This document shows positions 43,506 through 53,288 of a stretch of 64,000 bases of DNA, in pieces. The position numbers were made by a program, and so were the translations under genes. The notes under the pieces are model-generated. The model saw only the letters and a list, made by a program, of their open reading frames with translations, searched no databases and had not been told where the DNA came from. Source of the stretch: Silicimonas sp. GTDB taxonomy: Bacteria; Pseudomonadota; Alphaproteobacteria; Rhodobacterales; Rhodobacteraceae. How positions within the stretch are numbered: position 1 is the first letter of the stretch; each line of letters starts with the position of its first letter. The stretch covers positions 1 through 64,000 of the forward strand of contig JAJDVJ010000118.1 of the NCBI GenBank assembly GCA_022826205.1. The letters run 5' to 3'.

Positions 43506-46472
43506 TCATCCGAGCACGGCATTGCAACGGGCGCAGGTTCCTGGATGCGCATGCATGCCCACGTCTGGCAGTATCTTCCAGCAGCGCTCGCACTTGTTTC
43601 CCTCGGCCTTCTCGAAGAGCACGGCGACTCCATTCGCCTCGGGCAGCCGGAAGGCTTCCGCCGGCGCGGGATCTCCCGTGATGGAAATTGATGACGTGAT
43701 GCAGACATCCGCGAAATCCACGGTCTTCAGCGCATCGCGAACGTCCTGATCCTCGACGCAAACGATGGGCGCGGCTTCGAGCGACGCGCCGATCCGCTTT
43801 TCCCGCCGCTGGATTTCAAGTGCAGCCGTCACGACCCGGCGAACGTGGCGAATGCTGGCCCACTTCTGGGCAAGCGGTTCGTTCAGCCAATCCTTTGGGG
43901 TTTCCGGAATGTCGGCGAGATGCACGGAAGAGTCGTCGCCGGGGAATCTCTCCAGCCACACTTCCTCGGTTGTGAAGACGAGGATCGGAGCAAGCCAGGT
44001 TGTCAGCCTGTGGAACAACAGGTCAAGTACTGTTCGTGCCGCCCTGCGGGTCAGGCCGTCACTGGCGTCGCAGTAGAGCGCGTCCTTCCGGATGTCGAAA
44101 TAGAAGGACGAGAGATCGGAAGTCGCGAATTCGAATACGGCCCGAAAGACGCCCTGGAAGTCATATGCCTCATATCGCGTGCGCAGCTTGTGGTCGAGTT
44201 CCGCCATGCGATGCAGGATCCAGGCCTCCAGTTCCGGCATGTCGGCCGGTGCAACGCGTTCGTCCTCCGAGAATCCTGCAAGATTGCCGAGCAGGAAGCG
44301 CATCGTGTTCCTGAGGCGCCGGTAGCTGTCTGCGACACCCTTCAGGATTTCCGGCCCGATGCGTTGATCGCCCGTGTAGTCCGTCTGTGCAACCCAGAGG
44401 CGCAAAATGTCAGCTCCGTATTGCTTGACCACCTCGTCTGGCACGATCGTGTTGCCAAGAGACTTGGACATCTTGTTGCCTCTCTCGTCCAGCGTGAAGC
44501 CATGGGTCAGGACGCCACGGTAGGGCGCCCGACCTTGCGTGCCGCAGCTTTGCAGCAAGGACGAGTGAAACCAGCCCCGATGCTGGTCAGTGCCTTCGAG
44601 GTACAGGTCGGCAATGCCGTCCTCCGTGCCGTCTGGACGGTCGCGAAGCGCAAACGCGTGGGTTGATCCGGAGTCGAACCAGACGTCGAGGATGTCGAAG
44701 ACCTGCTCGTAGTCGTCCGCGTTGGCATCGTTGCCGAGAAAGCGTTCCTTCGCGCCTGGCCTGTACCAGGAATCCGCGCCTTCCTTCCCGAACGCGTCGA
44801 GAATCCGGGCGTTCACCGCTTCGTTGCGCAACAGGAAGTCAGGATCGTCCGGCTTGGCGCCAATCCGGACGAAACAGGTCAGCGGCACGCCCCAGGCGCG
44901 CTGTCGCGAGAGGACCCAGTCGGGACGGGTCTCCATCATTGAATGGAGACGGTTGCGACCCGACGGCGGCGTCCAGTGGACGTTGTCGATCTCTTTCAGC
45001 GCGCGTTCGCGAATGGTCTCCCCATGCTCGTCCTGCCCGTCGCCCACCGGGCGGTCAATGGCTGCAAACCATTGTGGCGTGTTGCGGAAGATGAGCGGCG
45101 CTTTCGACCGCCAGGAGTGCGGATAGCTGTGGGTAAGGCGGCCGCGCGCGATCAGCGAACCCACCTCGGCTAGCTTGTCGATGATGCGCCTGTTCGCGTT
45201 GCCTTCCTTGCCATTCGGCTTGATGATGACTGTGCCGCCGAAGAACGGGAGATCCTCGCGGAACGAGCCGTCTTCAAGCACGTTGTATGTCATCGGCAGG
45301 CCGTGTTTCAGCCCGACCTGATAGTCGTCGTCGCCATGAGAAGGCGCGGTGTGCACAAACCCCGTGCCGGCTTCCGCCGTAACATGGTCGCCACTCAGGA
45401 CCGGGACGTCAAAGTCCCACTCCCCATTGTAGGCGTGGCCCCGCAAGGGGTGCGCGCAGGTGATTGCGGCAAGTTCCTCGACATCGACATCCATGAGACG
45501 CCGGAACATCGTGGTTTCCAACCGCGCCTGCGAGAGCGTCGCCTCGGCCAGATCGTCGGCAATGAGATAAAGGTCACCGATTTTCGCCCAGCACTCCTCC
45601 GGACGTCCCGTGACTTCGTAGAGCCCGTAGCTGATGTCGGGCCCGAAGCAGATGGCTCGGTTCTGCGGAATGGTCCATGGCGTTGTCGTCCAGATTACGA
45701 CCTTTGCGCTTTCAAGTCGCGATGCCCGCAATTCGCTGTCCTTGCTCGTCGCCCGCTTCGAGCCTGAATTCCCGCCTGCGGCCGCCGCGCGGCGATCAAA
45801 GGCCACGACGGGGAATTTCACCCAGACGGTGTGGCTAAGGTGATCATGATACTCGACCTCCGCCTCGGCCAGCGCTGTCTTCTCGACAGGCGACCACATC
45901 ACGGGCTTGGACCCTCGATAAAGCGTGCCGTTCATCAGGAATTTTTGAAATTCCTCGGCGATGACGCGTTCGGCGTGATAGGCCATGGTCAGATAAGGAT
46001 CGGCCCAGTTGCCGGTCACACCGAGACGCTTGAACTCGTCCCGCTGGATGTCGATCCAGCTTTCGGCGAAGCGGCGGCATTCCTGGCGGAATTCGACCAC
46101 GTCGACCGCGTCCTTGTCGCGTCCGTTCTCGCGGTACTGCTCCTCGATCTTCCACTCGATCGGGAGGCCATGGCAGTCCCAGCCGGGGACATAGCGCGCA
46201 TCCTTGCCCATCATCTGCTGGGAGCGGACCACCATGTCCTTCAGGATCTTGTTCAGAGCGTGCCCGATGTGAAGGTGGCCGTTCGCATAGGGCGGTCCGT
46301 CGTGAAGCGTGAACTGTTCGCGTCCCTGGTTGCCGCGAAGCCGGTCATAGACACCGATCCTTTCCCATCTCTCCAGCCAGCCAGGCTCGCGGCCGGGCAA
46401 TCCCGCGCGCATCGGGAACTCCGTGGCGGGAAGGTGCAGCGTGTCCTTGTAGTCAGGTGTGTCGGCGCACAT
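43506..46472 (-). CDS. ileS: Isoleucyl-tRNA synthetase
   Basis: This class I synthetase charges tRNA-Ile and edits valine. The 988-residue protein has the HIGH motif in DGPPYANGHLHIGHALNKIL, the KMSKS loop KMSKSLGN, a CP1 editing insert with DVPVLSGDHVTAEAGTGFVH, and a C-terminal four-Cys zinc site (CERCW...CARC), the bacterial type 1 form. It is divergent from hemF. Confidence 0.97.
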   Translation of the reverse strand: MCADTPDYKDTLHLPATEFPMRAGLPGREPGWLERWERIGVYDRLRGNQGREQFTLHDGPPYANGHLHIGHALNKILKDMVVRSQQMMGKDARYVPGWDCHGLPIEWKIEEQYRENGRDKDAVDVVEFRQECRRFAESWIDIQRDEFKRLGVTGNWADPYLTMAYHAERVIAEEFQKFLMNGTLYRGSKPVMWSPVEKTALAEAEVEYHDHLSHTVWVKFPVVAFDRRAAAAGGNSGSKRATSKDSELRASRLESAKVVIWTTTPWTIPQNRAICFGPDISYGLYEVTGRPEECWAKIGDLYLIADDLAEATLSQARLETTMFRRLMDVDVEELAAITCAHPLRGHAYNGEWDFDVPVLSGDHVTAEAGTGFVHTAPSHGDDDYQVGLKHGLPMTYNVLEDGSFREDLPFFGGTVIIKPNGKEGNANRRIIDKLAEVGSLIARGRLTHSYPHSWRSKAPLIFRNTPQWFAAIDRPVGDGQDEHGETIRERALKEIDNVHWTPPSGRNRLHSMMETRPDWVLSRQRAWGVPLTCFVRIGAKPDDPDFLLRNEAVNARILDAFGKEGADSWYRPGAKERFLGNDANADDYEQVFDILDVWFDSGSTHAFALRDRPDGTEDGIADLYLEGTDQHRGWFHSSLLQSCGTQGRAPYRGVLTHGFTLDERGNKMSKSLGNTIVPDEVVKQYGADILRLWVAQTDYTGDQRIGPEILKGVADSYRRLRNTMRFLLGNLAGFSEDERVAPADMPELEAWILHRMAELDHKLRTRYEAYDFQGVFRAVFEFATSDLSSFYFDIRKDALYCDASDGLTRRAARTVLDLLFHRLTTWLAPILVFTTEEVWLERFPGDDSSVHLADIPETPKDWLNEPLAQKWASIRHVRRVVTAALEIQRREKRIGASLEAAPIVCVEDQDVRDALKTVDFADVCITSSISITGDPAPAEAFRLPEANGVAVLFEKAEGNKCERCWKILPDVGMHAHPGTCARCNAVLG

Positions 46473-46789
46473 CGGTTGGTGTCCTTGAAGATGGAATTTC
46501 GGGCGACGAAGAGTCTCGGCACGTCATTTCCGGCGACTCGCCTGTCAGAGCGCCGGGCACGTAATTCGAATTATGATCGTCTTGCAGGTCACGAAGCGCT
46601 CTATAGGCAGCGAAGCCGATCAGGACAAGGCGGCATGAGGCGGAGATTGCATGACCTGCCGCGAACGACGACTATCGTGGCTGGACCGTCGAGTCGGCAG
46701 CGTTGCCATGTGTGAGGAAGGCCGTGGTCAAGTCGTGAGCCAGGTGCTCTATCGGAACTGTGCCTTAGCCGCTCTAGCCGAGATCGGAA
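46473..46789. other. Divergent ileS-hemF intergenic region
   Basis: 317 bases with promoters for both genes. A perfect 12-base palindrome, TAATTCGAATTA, lies at 46562-46573 and is a possible operator. No leader peptide or T-box-like element was recognised. Confidence 0.4.
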
Positions 46790-47686
46790 ATGCAGATGAC
46801 AGATCGCATTGAGAAGAGGAAAGCCCGCGCCAGTTCATGGTTCAAGAGCCTGCGCGACGAGATCGTGGACGCCTTCGAGGGAGTCGAGGACGCTCACGTA
46901 ATCGGTCCGAATTCGGACCTTTCGGCCGGTAGGTTCGAGATCACTGAAACAAGGCGCGCATCGGATGACGGTTCTGACGCGGGCGGCGGGACCATGAGCG
47001 TGATGCGTGGGGGACGGGTCTTCGAGAAGGTCGGCGTGAATGTCTCGACCGTCTACGGGACCCTCGGCACGCGCGCGCAGTCGGCCATGGCGGCACGCGG
47101 CGTGCCGGGAATGGACGCGGACCCACGTTTCTGGGCATCGGGCATTTCGCTTGTTGCTCACATGCAGAACCCGCATGTGCCGTCAGTTCACATGAACACG
47201 CGCATGTTCTGGACGCCTGGCGCCTGGTGGTTTGGAGGCGGGTCTGACCTGAATCCCTGCATCGAGCATGAAGAGGACACGGCTGACTTCCATGCGGTGC
47301 AGAAGGCCCACTGCGACTCGCACGGCGCCGACATCCATCCGCGCCTTAAGGCCTGGGCGGACGAGTATTTCTTCGTGAAGCATCGTGGTCGGCCAAGGGG
47401 CGTCGGCGGAATCTTCTTCGACGACTGGAACACTGGTGACTGGGACGCGGACTTCGCCTTCACCCAAGACGTTGGCCGCGCCTTTCTCGGGGCATACTTG
47501 CCGATCGTCGAGCGACGCCGCCTGACCGAGTGGTCCGAACGGGATAAGGACGTTCAACTTCGGCATCGCGGTCTCTATGTCGAGTACAACCTCGTCTATG
47601 ACCGGGGCACGAAGTTCGGCCTGGAAACTGGCCATGATGCGAATGCGGTCCTGATGAGCCTTCCGCCTGTCGCGAAGTGGGACTGA
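46790..47686 (+). CDS. hemF: Oxygen-dependent coproporphyrinogen III oxidase
   Basis: This enzyme decarboxylates coproporphyrinogen III to protoporphyrinogen IX with oxygen, a haem synthesis step, showing an aerobic lifestyle. The protein (about 298 residues) has GGRVFEKVGVNVS, PHVPSVHMNTRMF, FGGGSDLNPC and the C-terminal VEYNLVYDRGTKFGLETG. Two ATGs lie two codons apart (46790, 46796). It is monocistronic as far as seen. Confidence 0.96.
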   Translation: MQMTDRIEKRKARASSWFKSLRDEIVDAFEGVEDAHVIGPNSDLSAGRFEITETRRASDDGSDAGGGTMSVMRGGRVFEKVGVNVSTVYGTLGTRAQSAMAARGVPGMDADPRFWASGISLVAHMQNPHVPSVHMNTRMFWTPGAWWFGGGSDLNPCIEHEEDTADFHAVQKAHCDSHGADIHPRLKAWADEYFFVKHRGRPRGVGGIFFDDWNTGDWDADFAFTQDVGRAFLGAYLPIVERRRLTEWSERDKDVQLRHRGLYVEYNLVYDRGTKFGLETGHDANAVLMSLPPVAKWD

Positions 47687-47911
47687 GGCTGGCAGCAGGG
47701 CCGAGCATCACCGGCCTGATCTTTGGGCGGGCTGCTCCGAGCCATTTCCTCTGCTTGGTTCAATGTCGGGAATTCGCCGAACTTGTGGTGCCTTGGCTGC
47801 AATCACCTTGCCGACAACTGCTATGGAGACTGACCTTCCGAGCGCTGTCGGGTTCGAGCAAATTGTCGTCGTCGACGTGAATTCGATGCAGATGGTTGTC
47901 AGGGAATGCGA

Positions 47912-47933
47912 AATGTAGCAATATACCTACATT
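47912..47933. promoter_or_regulatory. Inverted repeat, probable operator of the toxin-antitoxin operon
   Basis: AATGTAG and CTACATT form perfect seven-base arms around an AT-rich eight-base spacer (CAATATAC), ending 14 bases before the antitoxin ATG at 47948. Position and symmetry fit binding by the Phd-type antitoxin for autorepression. The TATAC part could be within a -10 element. Confidence 0.55.
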
Positions 47934-47947
47934 CAGGGGAGGCAGGT

Positions 47948-48202
47948 ATGGCAGGCAAGACGATTTCCAGCCGCGAGTTCAACCAGGATGTAGGTCGTGC
48001 CAAGAGGGCGGCGCTGCAGGGACCTGTAATCATCACGAACCGCGGGAAGCCATCTCATGTGCTTATGTCGATCGAACGGTACGACGCCCTTCGTGGCAAG
48101 GGGCGCAACTTGGTTGAAGCATTGTCCATGCCCGGACTCTCGGACATCGATTTCAGGCCGCATCGCGCGTCGATCCAGCCGCGCAAGGTTGATCTTTCCT
48201 GA
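47948..48202 (+). CDS. Phd/YefM-family antitoxin
   Basis: This 84-residue protein has an N-terminal DNA-binding fold of the Phd/YefM type (TISSREFNQDVGRAKRAAL, GPVIITNRGKPSHVLMSIER) and a C-terminal tail that would wrap the toxin. GGGGAGG stands before the ATG at 47948. A longer reading to 47906 would run through the operator repeat and is unlikely. Its stop overlaps the toxin ATG by one base. Confidence 0.88.
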   Translation: MAGKTISSREFNQDVGRAKRAALQGPVIITNRGKPSHVLMSIERYDALRGKGRNLVEALSMPGLSDIDFRPHRASIQPRKVDLS

Positions 48203-48630
48203 TGTTCCTGCTGGACACGAATGTAGTCTCAGAGCTTCGCAAGGCTGATGATGGCCGGGCCAATGAACATGTCGTCGCGTGGATTTCGGCACGCAATGCC
48301 GAAACCATGCATGTCTCCGCGATCAGTTTGATGGAACTGGAAGTCGGCGTCCTGAGAATCGAGAGGCGTGACAGAATTCAAGGGAGGCTGCTTCGCAATT
48401 GGTTGGACAACCGTGTGATTCCGGAATTTGAGGGGCGGATTCTGGCAATTGACTCGATGGTGGCGCGACGCTGCGCGCGCCTGCATGTTCCAGACCGGAA
48501 AAGCGAGCGAGATGCATTGATTGCGGCAACGGCGTTGGTGCACGACATGTCGGTGGTCACACGCAACAGGACGGACTTTTCTTCGACCGGAGTTCACGTG
48601 ATCGATCCATGGGAAACTGTGGTTCACTGA
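48202..48630 (+). CDS. vapC: PIN-domain ribonuclease toxin (VapC-like)
   Basis: This 142-residue toxin has the metal-binding acidic residues of PIN RNases: Asp 5 in FLLDTNVVSEL, Glu in SLMELEVGV, Asp in SERDALIAATA, and a final Asp in RNRTDFSSTG. VapC toxins usually cut tRNA or rRNA when freed from the antitoxin. The target here is unknown. The frame is intact and translation is coupled to the antitoxin (TGATG), so the pair is probably functional. Confidence 0.9.
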   Translation: MFLLDTNVVSELRKADDGRANEHVVAWISARNAETMHVSAISLMELEVGVLRIERRDRIQGRLLRNWLDNRVIPEFEGRILAIDSMVARRCARLHVPDRKSERDALIAATALVHDMSVVTRNRTDFSSTGVHVIDPWETVVH

Positions 48631-48787
48631 TTGATTCGGATATCCAGACATGCTTGCGCGTATACGATTCCGGTTCTCGCCTAGGATGGACATGCCATTG
48701 ATCAGAGAGCAGTCATCAGGCTGACGGGTTCTAACATGCGCTTCCTCCGCTGCAGGCCGACCGGCAATCTTACATTGAGACGTCGGT

Positions 48788-49552
48788 TCAGAAGACTTCC
48801 GGATCATAGCGGACACGGTCAAGATACAGGCCGTCGGGTGGCGCCACCGGACCGCAGGCAGCGCGGTTCGCTGACTCGAGTGCCACCTTGACGTCGTCGT
48901 GAGTCCAGGCTCCGGCGCCCACTCGCTCCAGGGTCCCGATGATCGAGCGGACCTGGTGGTGCAGGAAGCTGCGAGCTCGGAAGGTTGCACGCAATTCAGT
49001 TCCGCCCGGGCAGGGACGTGTCTCGAAGCTGATCTCGTCCAGGGTCTTCACCGGGCTTTTTGCCTGGCACATGACCGAGCGAAAGGTCGTGAAATCGTGC
49101 TTGCCAACGAGATGTTCGGCTCCTTTGCGCATGGCATCCACGTCGAGCGGATGCGTCGTGCGCCACGCCTTCCGGGCGTGATGCACCAGAGGTGCACGAC
49201 GGATGACAACTCGATAGAGATAGCGCCGTTCAAAGGCGGAATGTCGGGCATGCCAGTCGTCATCGACTTGCTTGCAAGCCAGGACGGCTACCGGATCCGG
49301 CTTCAGGTGGTGGTTCAGGGCCTCGGACAGCCGAAAGGGGTCCCAGTCTCTTGCGGTGTCGCAATGCGCGACCTGTCCCAACGCGTGAACACCGGCATCA
49401 GTCCGTCCGGCGCCCACGATTGGTGGGGCTTCAGGTTCGAGTTGCGCAATTGCGCGTTCGACGGCTTGCTGGACTGACGGCGCTGTTGCCTGCCGCTGCC
49501 AGCCCGAAAACGAACGTCCGTCGTACTCGATTTTCAGCGCGTATCGCGGCAT
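48788..49552 (-). CDS. truA: tRNA pseudouridine(38-40) synthase
   Basis: This enzyme makes pseudouridine at positions 38-40 of tRNA anticodon arms. The 254-residue protein has the start [18 protein letters not shown], the catalytic Asp in [16 protein letters not shown], the RRYLYRV block and [17 protein letters not shown] near the C-terminus. It stands alone between the vapC pair and an oxidoreductase gene. Confidence 0.95.
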   Translation of the reverse strand: MPRYALKIEYDGRSFSGWQRQATAPSVQQAVERAIAQLEPEAPPIVGAGRTDAGVHALGQVAHCDTARDWDPFRLSEALNHHLKPDPVAVLACKQVDDDWHARHSAFERRYLYRVVIRRAPLVHHARKAWRTTHPLDVDAMRKGAEHLVGKHDFTTFRSVMCQAKSPVKTLDEISFETRPCPGGTELRATFRARSFLHHQVRSIIGTLERVGAGAWTHDDVKVALESANRAACGPVAPPDGLYLDRVRYDPEVF

Positions 49553-49805
49553 GGCCCGGCCTTAAACAGCGTCGGATCAAAACGCAACACGCTCAATAGA
49601 TGCGGCAGCGGTCCGGGAAATCGCTAGTCACTGCAGTCGAAGTCCCGGACCGCTTCGGGCAGAAAGTGATGCGAGTTGCGTATGCGTGGGACGGAGCGGG
49701 CAGCTGGTGCTCTTCTCACCCTTGATGAAGCGAATCTGATTGACGCCGTCTCGGCTTTTGTGCGCTAAGTTCGCGCGCGGGACTGGCCAAGATTGGGAGA
49801 TGCTC

Positions 49806-50981
49806 ATGCCGATAGACGGAATTTCGGAAACCGGTTCTCGGCGTATCCGGCTTGGCATGGTCGGAGGCGGGCGCGACGCCTTTATCGGTGCCGTGCACCG
49901 GATCGCCAGCCGCATCGACGACAATTATGAACTGGTGGCGGGCTGTTTCAGTGCCACCGCCGCGAAGAGCCAGGCATCGGGCGCCGATCTGGGTCTCGAC
50001 CCCAAACGGGTCTACGATGACTTCCTCTCTATGGCAAAGCGGGAAGCCCGCCTCAAGGACGGGGTAGAGGCTGTCGCAATCGTCACGCCGAACCACATGC
50101 ACTACCCGGTAGCCCGTGAATTCCTGAAACGCCGCATTCACGTCATTTGCGACAAGCCGCTGACCTCGACGCTGCAGGACGCAAGGAAGCTGGTCAAGCT
50201 CGCAGAGAAGGCGGGCGTGAAGTTCATCCTGACCCATAACTACACCGGCTATCCGATGGTGCGGCAGGCGCGTGCCATGGTTGATAATGGCGAACTCGGT
50301 GACATACGCGTGGTGCAGGTCGAATACGTGCAGGACTGGTTGAGCGAGGACCTGGAATCAAGCGGCCAGAAGCAGGCGGGCTGGCGCACCGATCCTGCCC
50401 AGAGCGGGGCGGGAGGTTCGACAGGAGACATTGGCACCCACGGCTTCAACCTCGTTCAGTTCGTGACCGGGTTGAAGCTCGAAGCGCTTTCGGCAGATCT
50501 TCATACCTTTGTTGAAGGTCGGCGCCTGGATGACAACGGACATGTCCTCTTGCGTTTCAAGGGAGGCGCACGCGGCATGCTTTGGTGCAGCCAAGTTGCA
50601 CCAGGCAACGAAAACGGCTTGCGCCTGAGAGTGTTCGGAACCAAGGGCGGACTCGAATGGGCGCAGGAACATCCGAACCATCTTTGGAGCGCGCCGCTGG
50701 GAGAACCCAAGCGATTGCTGAGTCGAAACGGGGCCGGTACGGGTTCTGAAGCGGCGCGGGTCTCCCGCACACCGCCTGGCCATCCCGAGGGGTATCTGGA
50801 AGGCTTTGCGAACATCTACTCGGAGGCTGCTATCGCCATCCGCGCTGCCGCAAGCGGCGCTTCCGTTCCGCAGGAGGTGATGTATCCAGATGTTCATGAC
50901 GGTCTTGCGGGCGTTGCCTTCGTCGATGCCTGCGTAAGGTCTTCCAGCAGAAATGCCGCATGGGTGTCTTTCGCTTCATAG
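49806..50981 (+). CDS. Gfo/Idh/MocA-family oxidoreductase
   Basis: This 391-residue NAD(P)-dependent sugar- or inositol-type dehydrogenase has the Rossmann start IRLGMVGGGRDAFIG, VAIVTPNHMHYPVA, the catalytic ICDKPLTSTLQDAR (the usual EKP is DKP here), and a GSTGDIGTHGFNLVQF substrate region. GGGAG spaced six bases supports the ATG at 49806. No sugar transporter or isomerase is adjacent, so the substrate is unknown. Confidence 0.88.
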   Translation: MPIDGISETGSRRIRLGMVGGGRDAFIGAVHRIASRIDDNYELVAGCFSATAAKSQASGADLGLDPKRVYDDFLSMAKREARLKDGVEAVAIVTPNHMHYPVAREFLKRRIHVICDKPLTSTLQDARKLVKLAEKAGVKFILTHNYTGYPMVRQARAMVDNGELGDIRVVQVEYVQDWLSEDLESSGQKQAGWRTDPAQSGAGGSTGDIGTHGFNLVQFVTGLKLEALSADLHTFVEGRRLDDNGHVLLRFKGGARGMLWCSQVAPGNENGLRLRVFGTKGGLEWAQEHPNHLWSAPLGEPKRLLSRNGAGTGSEAARVSRTPPGHPEGYLEGFANIYSEAAIAIRAAASGASVPQEVMYPDVHDGLAGVAFVDACVRSSSRNAAWVSFAS

Positions 50982-51266
50982 GAGGCTTCTCGTACGACTC
51001 CAAATGGGAATGAACAAGGATGTTTGGGCAGGCCCCACCATGGCCGTGTCGGCTCCATTGGATGTCAATCTCGCCAAGCATTCATTTGCCGCCCGATTGA
51101 AGGTGCGCCGAACAACACACCAAAATCGAAATTGCCGCAGTCATGCGTCAGATCATCGTGATCATGAGTCCGGGCCTTAACGCAGGTGAGCCAGTGAAGG
51201 ATTGACCTTCAGCATAGGCATTGAGACTTCGGTTGAGCGTTACGGCGACGTTTCAGTGACCGTGAT
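50982..51266. other. Intergenic stretch after the oxidoreductase gene
   Basis: 285 bases between converging genes. No coding frame, hairpin with T tract or repeat stands out. Confidence 0.3.
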
Positions 51267-51839
51267 CTATGGCTGGCCGGACTCCATGAAGTTCAAGACA
51301 TCCGCTGCATTCCTGTCAGGCGGAAAGACCGGAAAGAACACCCGCTTGACCTGCTTGTCGTGCAGAATCAGAGTCAGCCTCTTGATTAGCAGCTTGCCAT
51401 CCACTTCCATTGTCGGAAGGCGAAGCGCGGTCGTCAACTGCAGCTCCATGTCCGACAGCAACGCGAATGGAAGGTGGAGCCGGTCCGTCGCTTCCTGTTG
51501 ATATTGGGTGCTCTGCGTCGAAATCCCAAATACGGCTGACACGCCCGTATCGACAAGTTCCCGCGACAGGTCACGAAATGAGCAGGCTTGCGGCGTGCAG
51601 CCCCTTGCGCCGGGGATGTCATCCCAACCATCAGGCAGAGGTACGTCCGGTCGACCGGTCATCGGATAGAAGTACAGAACGCTCCAGCCTCTCAGGTGTC
51701 CCAGATTCACTTTGCCGCCACGTGTCGAAGGCAGAGCCACGCTCGGCATGGACAGACCTTCCAAGTGGCTGGCCGATCCGTCATCGACTGGAGCGGGGAT
51801 TGCACGCCAATCCACGGTCTCGAGATCTTTCTGGTTCAT
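51267..51839 (-). CDS. Peroxiredoxin-like redoxin
   Basis: This 190-residue thioredoxin-fold protein has a central RGCTPQACSFRDLSREL with two Cys five apart, as in BCP-type atypical 2-Cys peroxiredoxins, preceded by WSVLYFYPMTGRP. Peroxide reduction in the cytoplasm is likely. No signal peptide is seen. It is divergent from the SnoaL-like gene, with about 210 bases between that hold both promoters. Confidence 0.82.
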   Translation of the reverse strand: MNQKDLETVDWRAIPAPVDDGSASHLEGLSMPSVALPSTRGGKVNLGHLRGWSVLYFYPMTGRPDVPLPDGWDDIPGARGCTPQACSFRDLSRELVDTGVSAVFGISTQSTQYQQEATDRLHLPFALLSDMELQLTTALRLPTMEVDGKLLIKRLTLILHDKQVKRVFFPVFPPDRNAADVLNFMESGQP

Positions 51840-52049
51840 TGGCCACTCTCAAACATATACAGCGCGAAAGAAGCAAGAGCTGTGCCAAGGAACTAGTCAA
51901 TCCAGCCATTCGATTTGTCCTTCGCGAGACCGAGGGTACGGAGACCATCTCGATCTGTTGCAAAAGGAGGAAACGGCAAAGATGCTTGGAACAGGTGACC
52001 CCGCAATCCTCCCCTTCTCGAAGGACGGTGTATCCTGCAGGGTGGACAG

Positions 52050-53072
52050 ATGAGCGAGATCCAAAGTGCCAAGGCCCTGATCAGGACGTTTGTCGGCGAC
52101 CTGGATGCTGCTGCATCGGGCGAGGCGACGCGGGCGGCCTTTCGCGAACATTCCGCGGACGGCCTCGCCTACCGCGGGGTGCACCCCTACAATATTCTGA
52201 CGGGTTCTGACAGCGTGGCAGACCACGTCTGGTCGCCCTTGAAAGCGGCCATGTCGCTGTTGCAAAGACGCAAGGACATCTTTCTCGCTGGTCACAACAA
52301 CCTGCCGGGGCGATCAGGTCTCTGGGTTGTCGAGATGGGCAACCTGCTGGGCGACTTCACGCAAGACTGGCTGGGCATCCCGGCAACAGGGAAAGCCACA
52401 TACGTCCCTTACGTGTCCTTCTACCGGATCGAGGACGACAGGATCGCCGAGATGGTCGAGTTCCTGGACCTCCTCGCCGCAATGACCCAAGCCGGGTTGA
52501 ACCCTTGGCTGCAAGACCATACCGGGGGTTTCATGATGTCACCGGGGCCGCGCACCCATGACGGGCTGCTTGACGGCCCGCAGGACGCTGCGGCAACCAA
52601 AAAGACATTCGCGCTGACGCACGAGATGTTGGCGGACCTGGCGAAATCCTACACCTCTCCTGCCGACCACATCAGGCGGTACTGGCACGAAGACATGAAC
52701 TGGTTCGGCCCGACCGGCATCGGGGCAAGCTTGGGATTTGCCGGGTACCGACGCGGCCATACCGACCCATTTGAACACAAGCTCGACACGGTCGACATCC
52801 TGCATGAAGAGGTGACCGCAGCAGAAGGCAATTTCAGCGCTGTCATGTGGTGGCCCTGTCTCAGAATGCGCAATACTGGCGACTACATGGGCGTCCCCGC
52901 AAATGACGCCTTGGCCGAAATGCGCGTAGTCGATGTTTATCGCCGCGAGGGCGACAAACTGGCCGAAAACTGGATCTTCATCGACATGCTGCATTTCCTG
53001 AAGGACCAGGGTGTCGATGTTCTGGCCAATCTTCAGAAGGTCACTCGTACGAGAGAATCACCAGGGACTTGA
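52050..53072 (+). CDS. Tandem SnoaL-like (NTF2-fold) protein
   Basis: This 340-residue protein has two similar halves of the SnoaL-like polyketide-cyclase fold. The first (about 1-150) ends in YVPYVSFYRIEDDRIAEMVE. The second (about 190-330) has DHIRRYWHEDMNWFGPTGIG and MRVVDVYRREGDKLAENWIF. These match 'ester cyclase' or SnoaL-domain proteins of unknown role in non-streptomycete bacteria. There is no signal peptide. No polyketide or aromatic pathway gene is near, so the function is open. Confidence 0.75.
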   Translation: MSEIQSAKALIRTFVGDLDAAASGEATRAAFREHSADGLAYRGVHPYNILTGSDSVADHVWSPLKAAMSLLQRRKDIFLAGHNNLPGRSGLWVVEMGNLLGDFTQDWLGIPATGKATYVPYVSFYRIEDDRIAEMVEFLDLLAAMTQAGLNPWLQDHTGGFMMSPGPRTHDGLLDGPQDAAATKKTFALTHEMLADLAKSYTSPADHIRRYWHEDMNWFGPTGIGASLGFAGYRRGHTDPFEHKLDTVDILHEEVTAAEGNFSAVMWWPCLRMRNTGDYMGVPANDALAEMRVVDVYRREGDKLAENWIFIDMLHFLKDQGVDVLANLQKVTRTRESPGT

Positions 53073-53288
53073 ACGGAATGTTGTCCATGAGCTGCTGGAA
53101 CGCGACCGTCTGCGGACAACTCCGCGATTCCAAGAGCGCTTTCCCTTTTCGCATCCTAGGGTCGGGGTTGGCACTGCCCGTTGTGGACCGACTGAGCCAA
53201 CGCGAGATTCAATCGCCCGCAGGGTGGGTCGGATCGACCGTCACCTGGATTCTCGGATCCGTGTTCAATAGTGGTCGGCCCATGGCCG

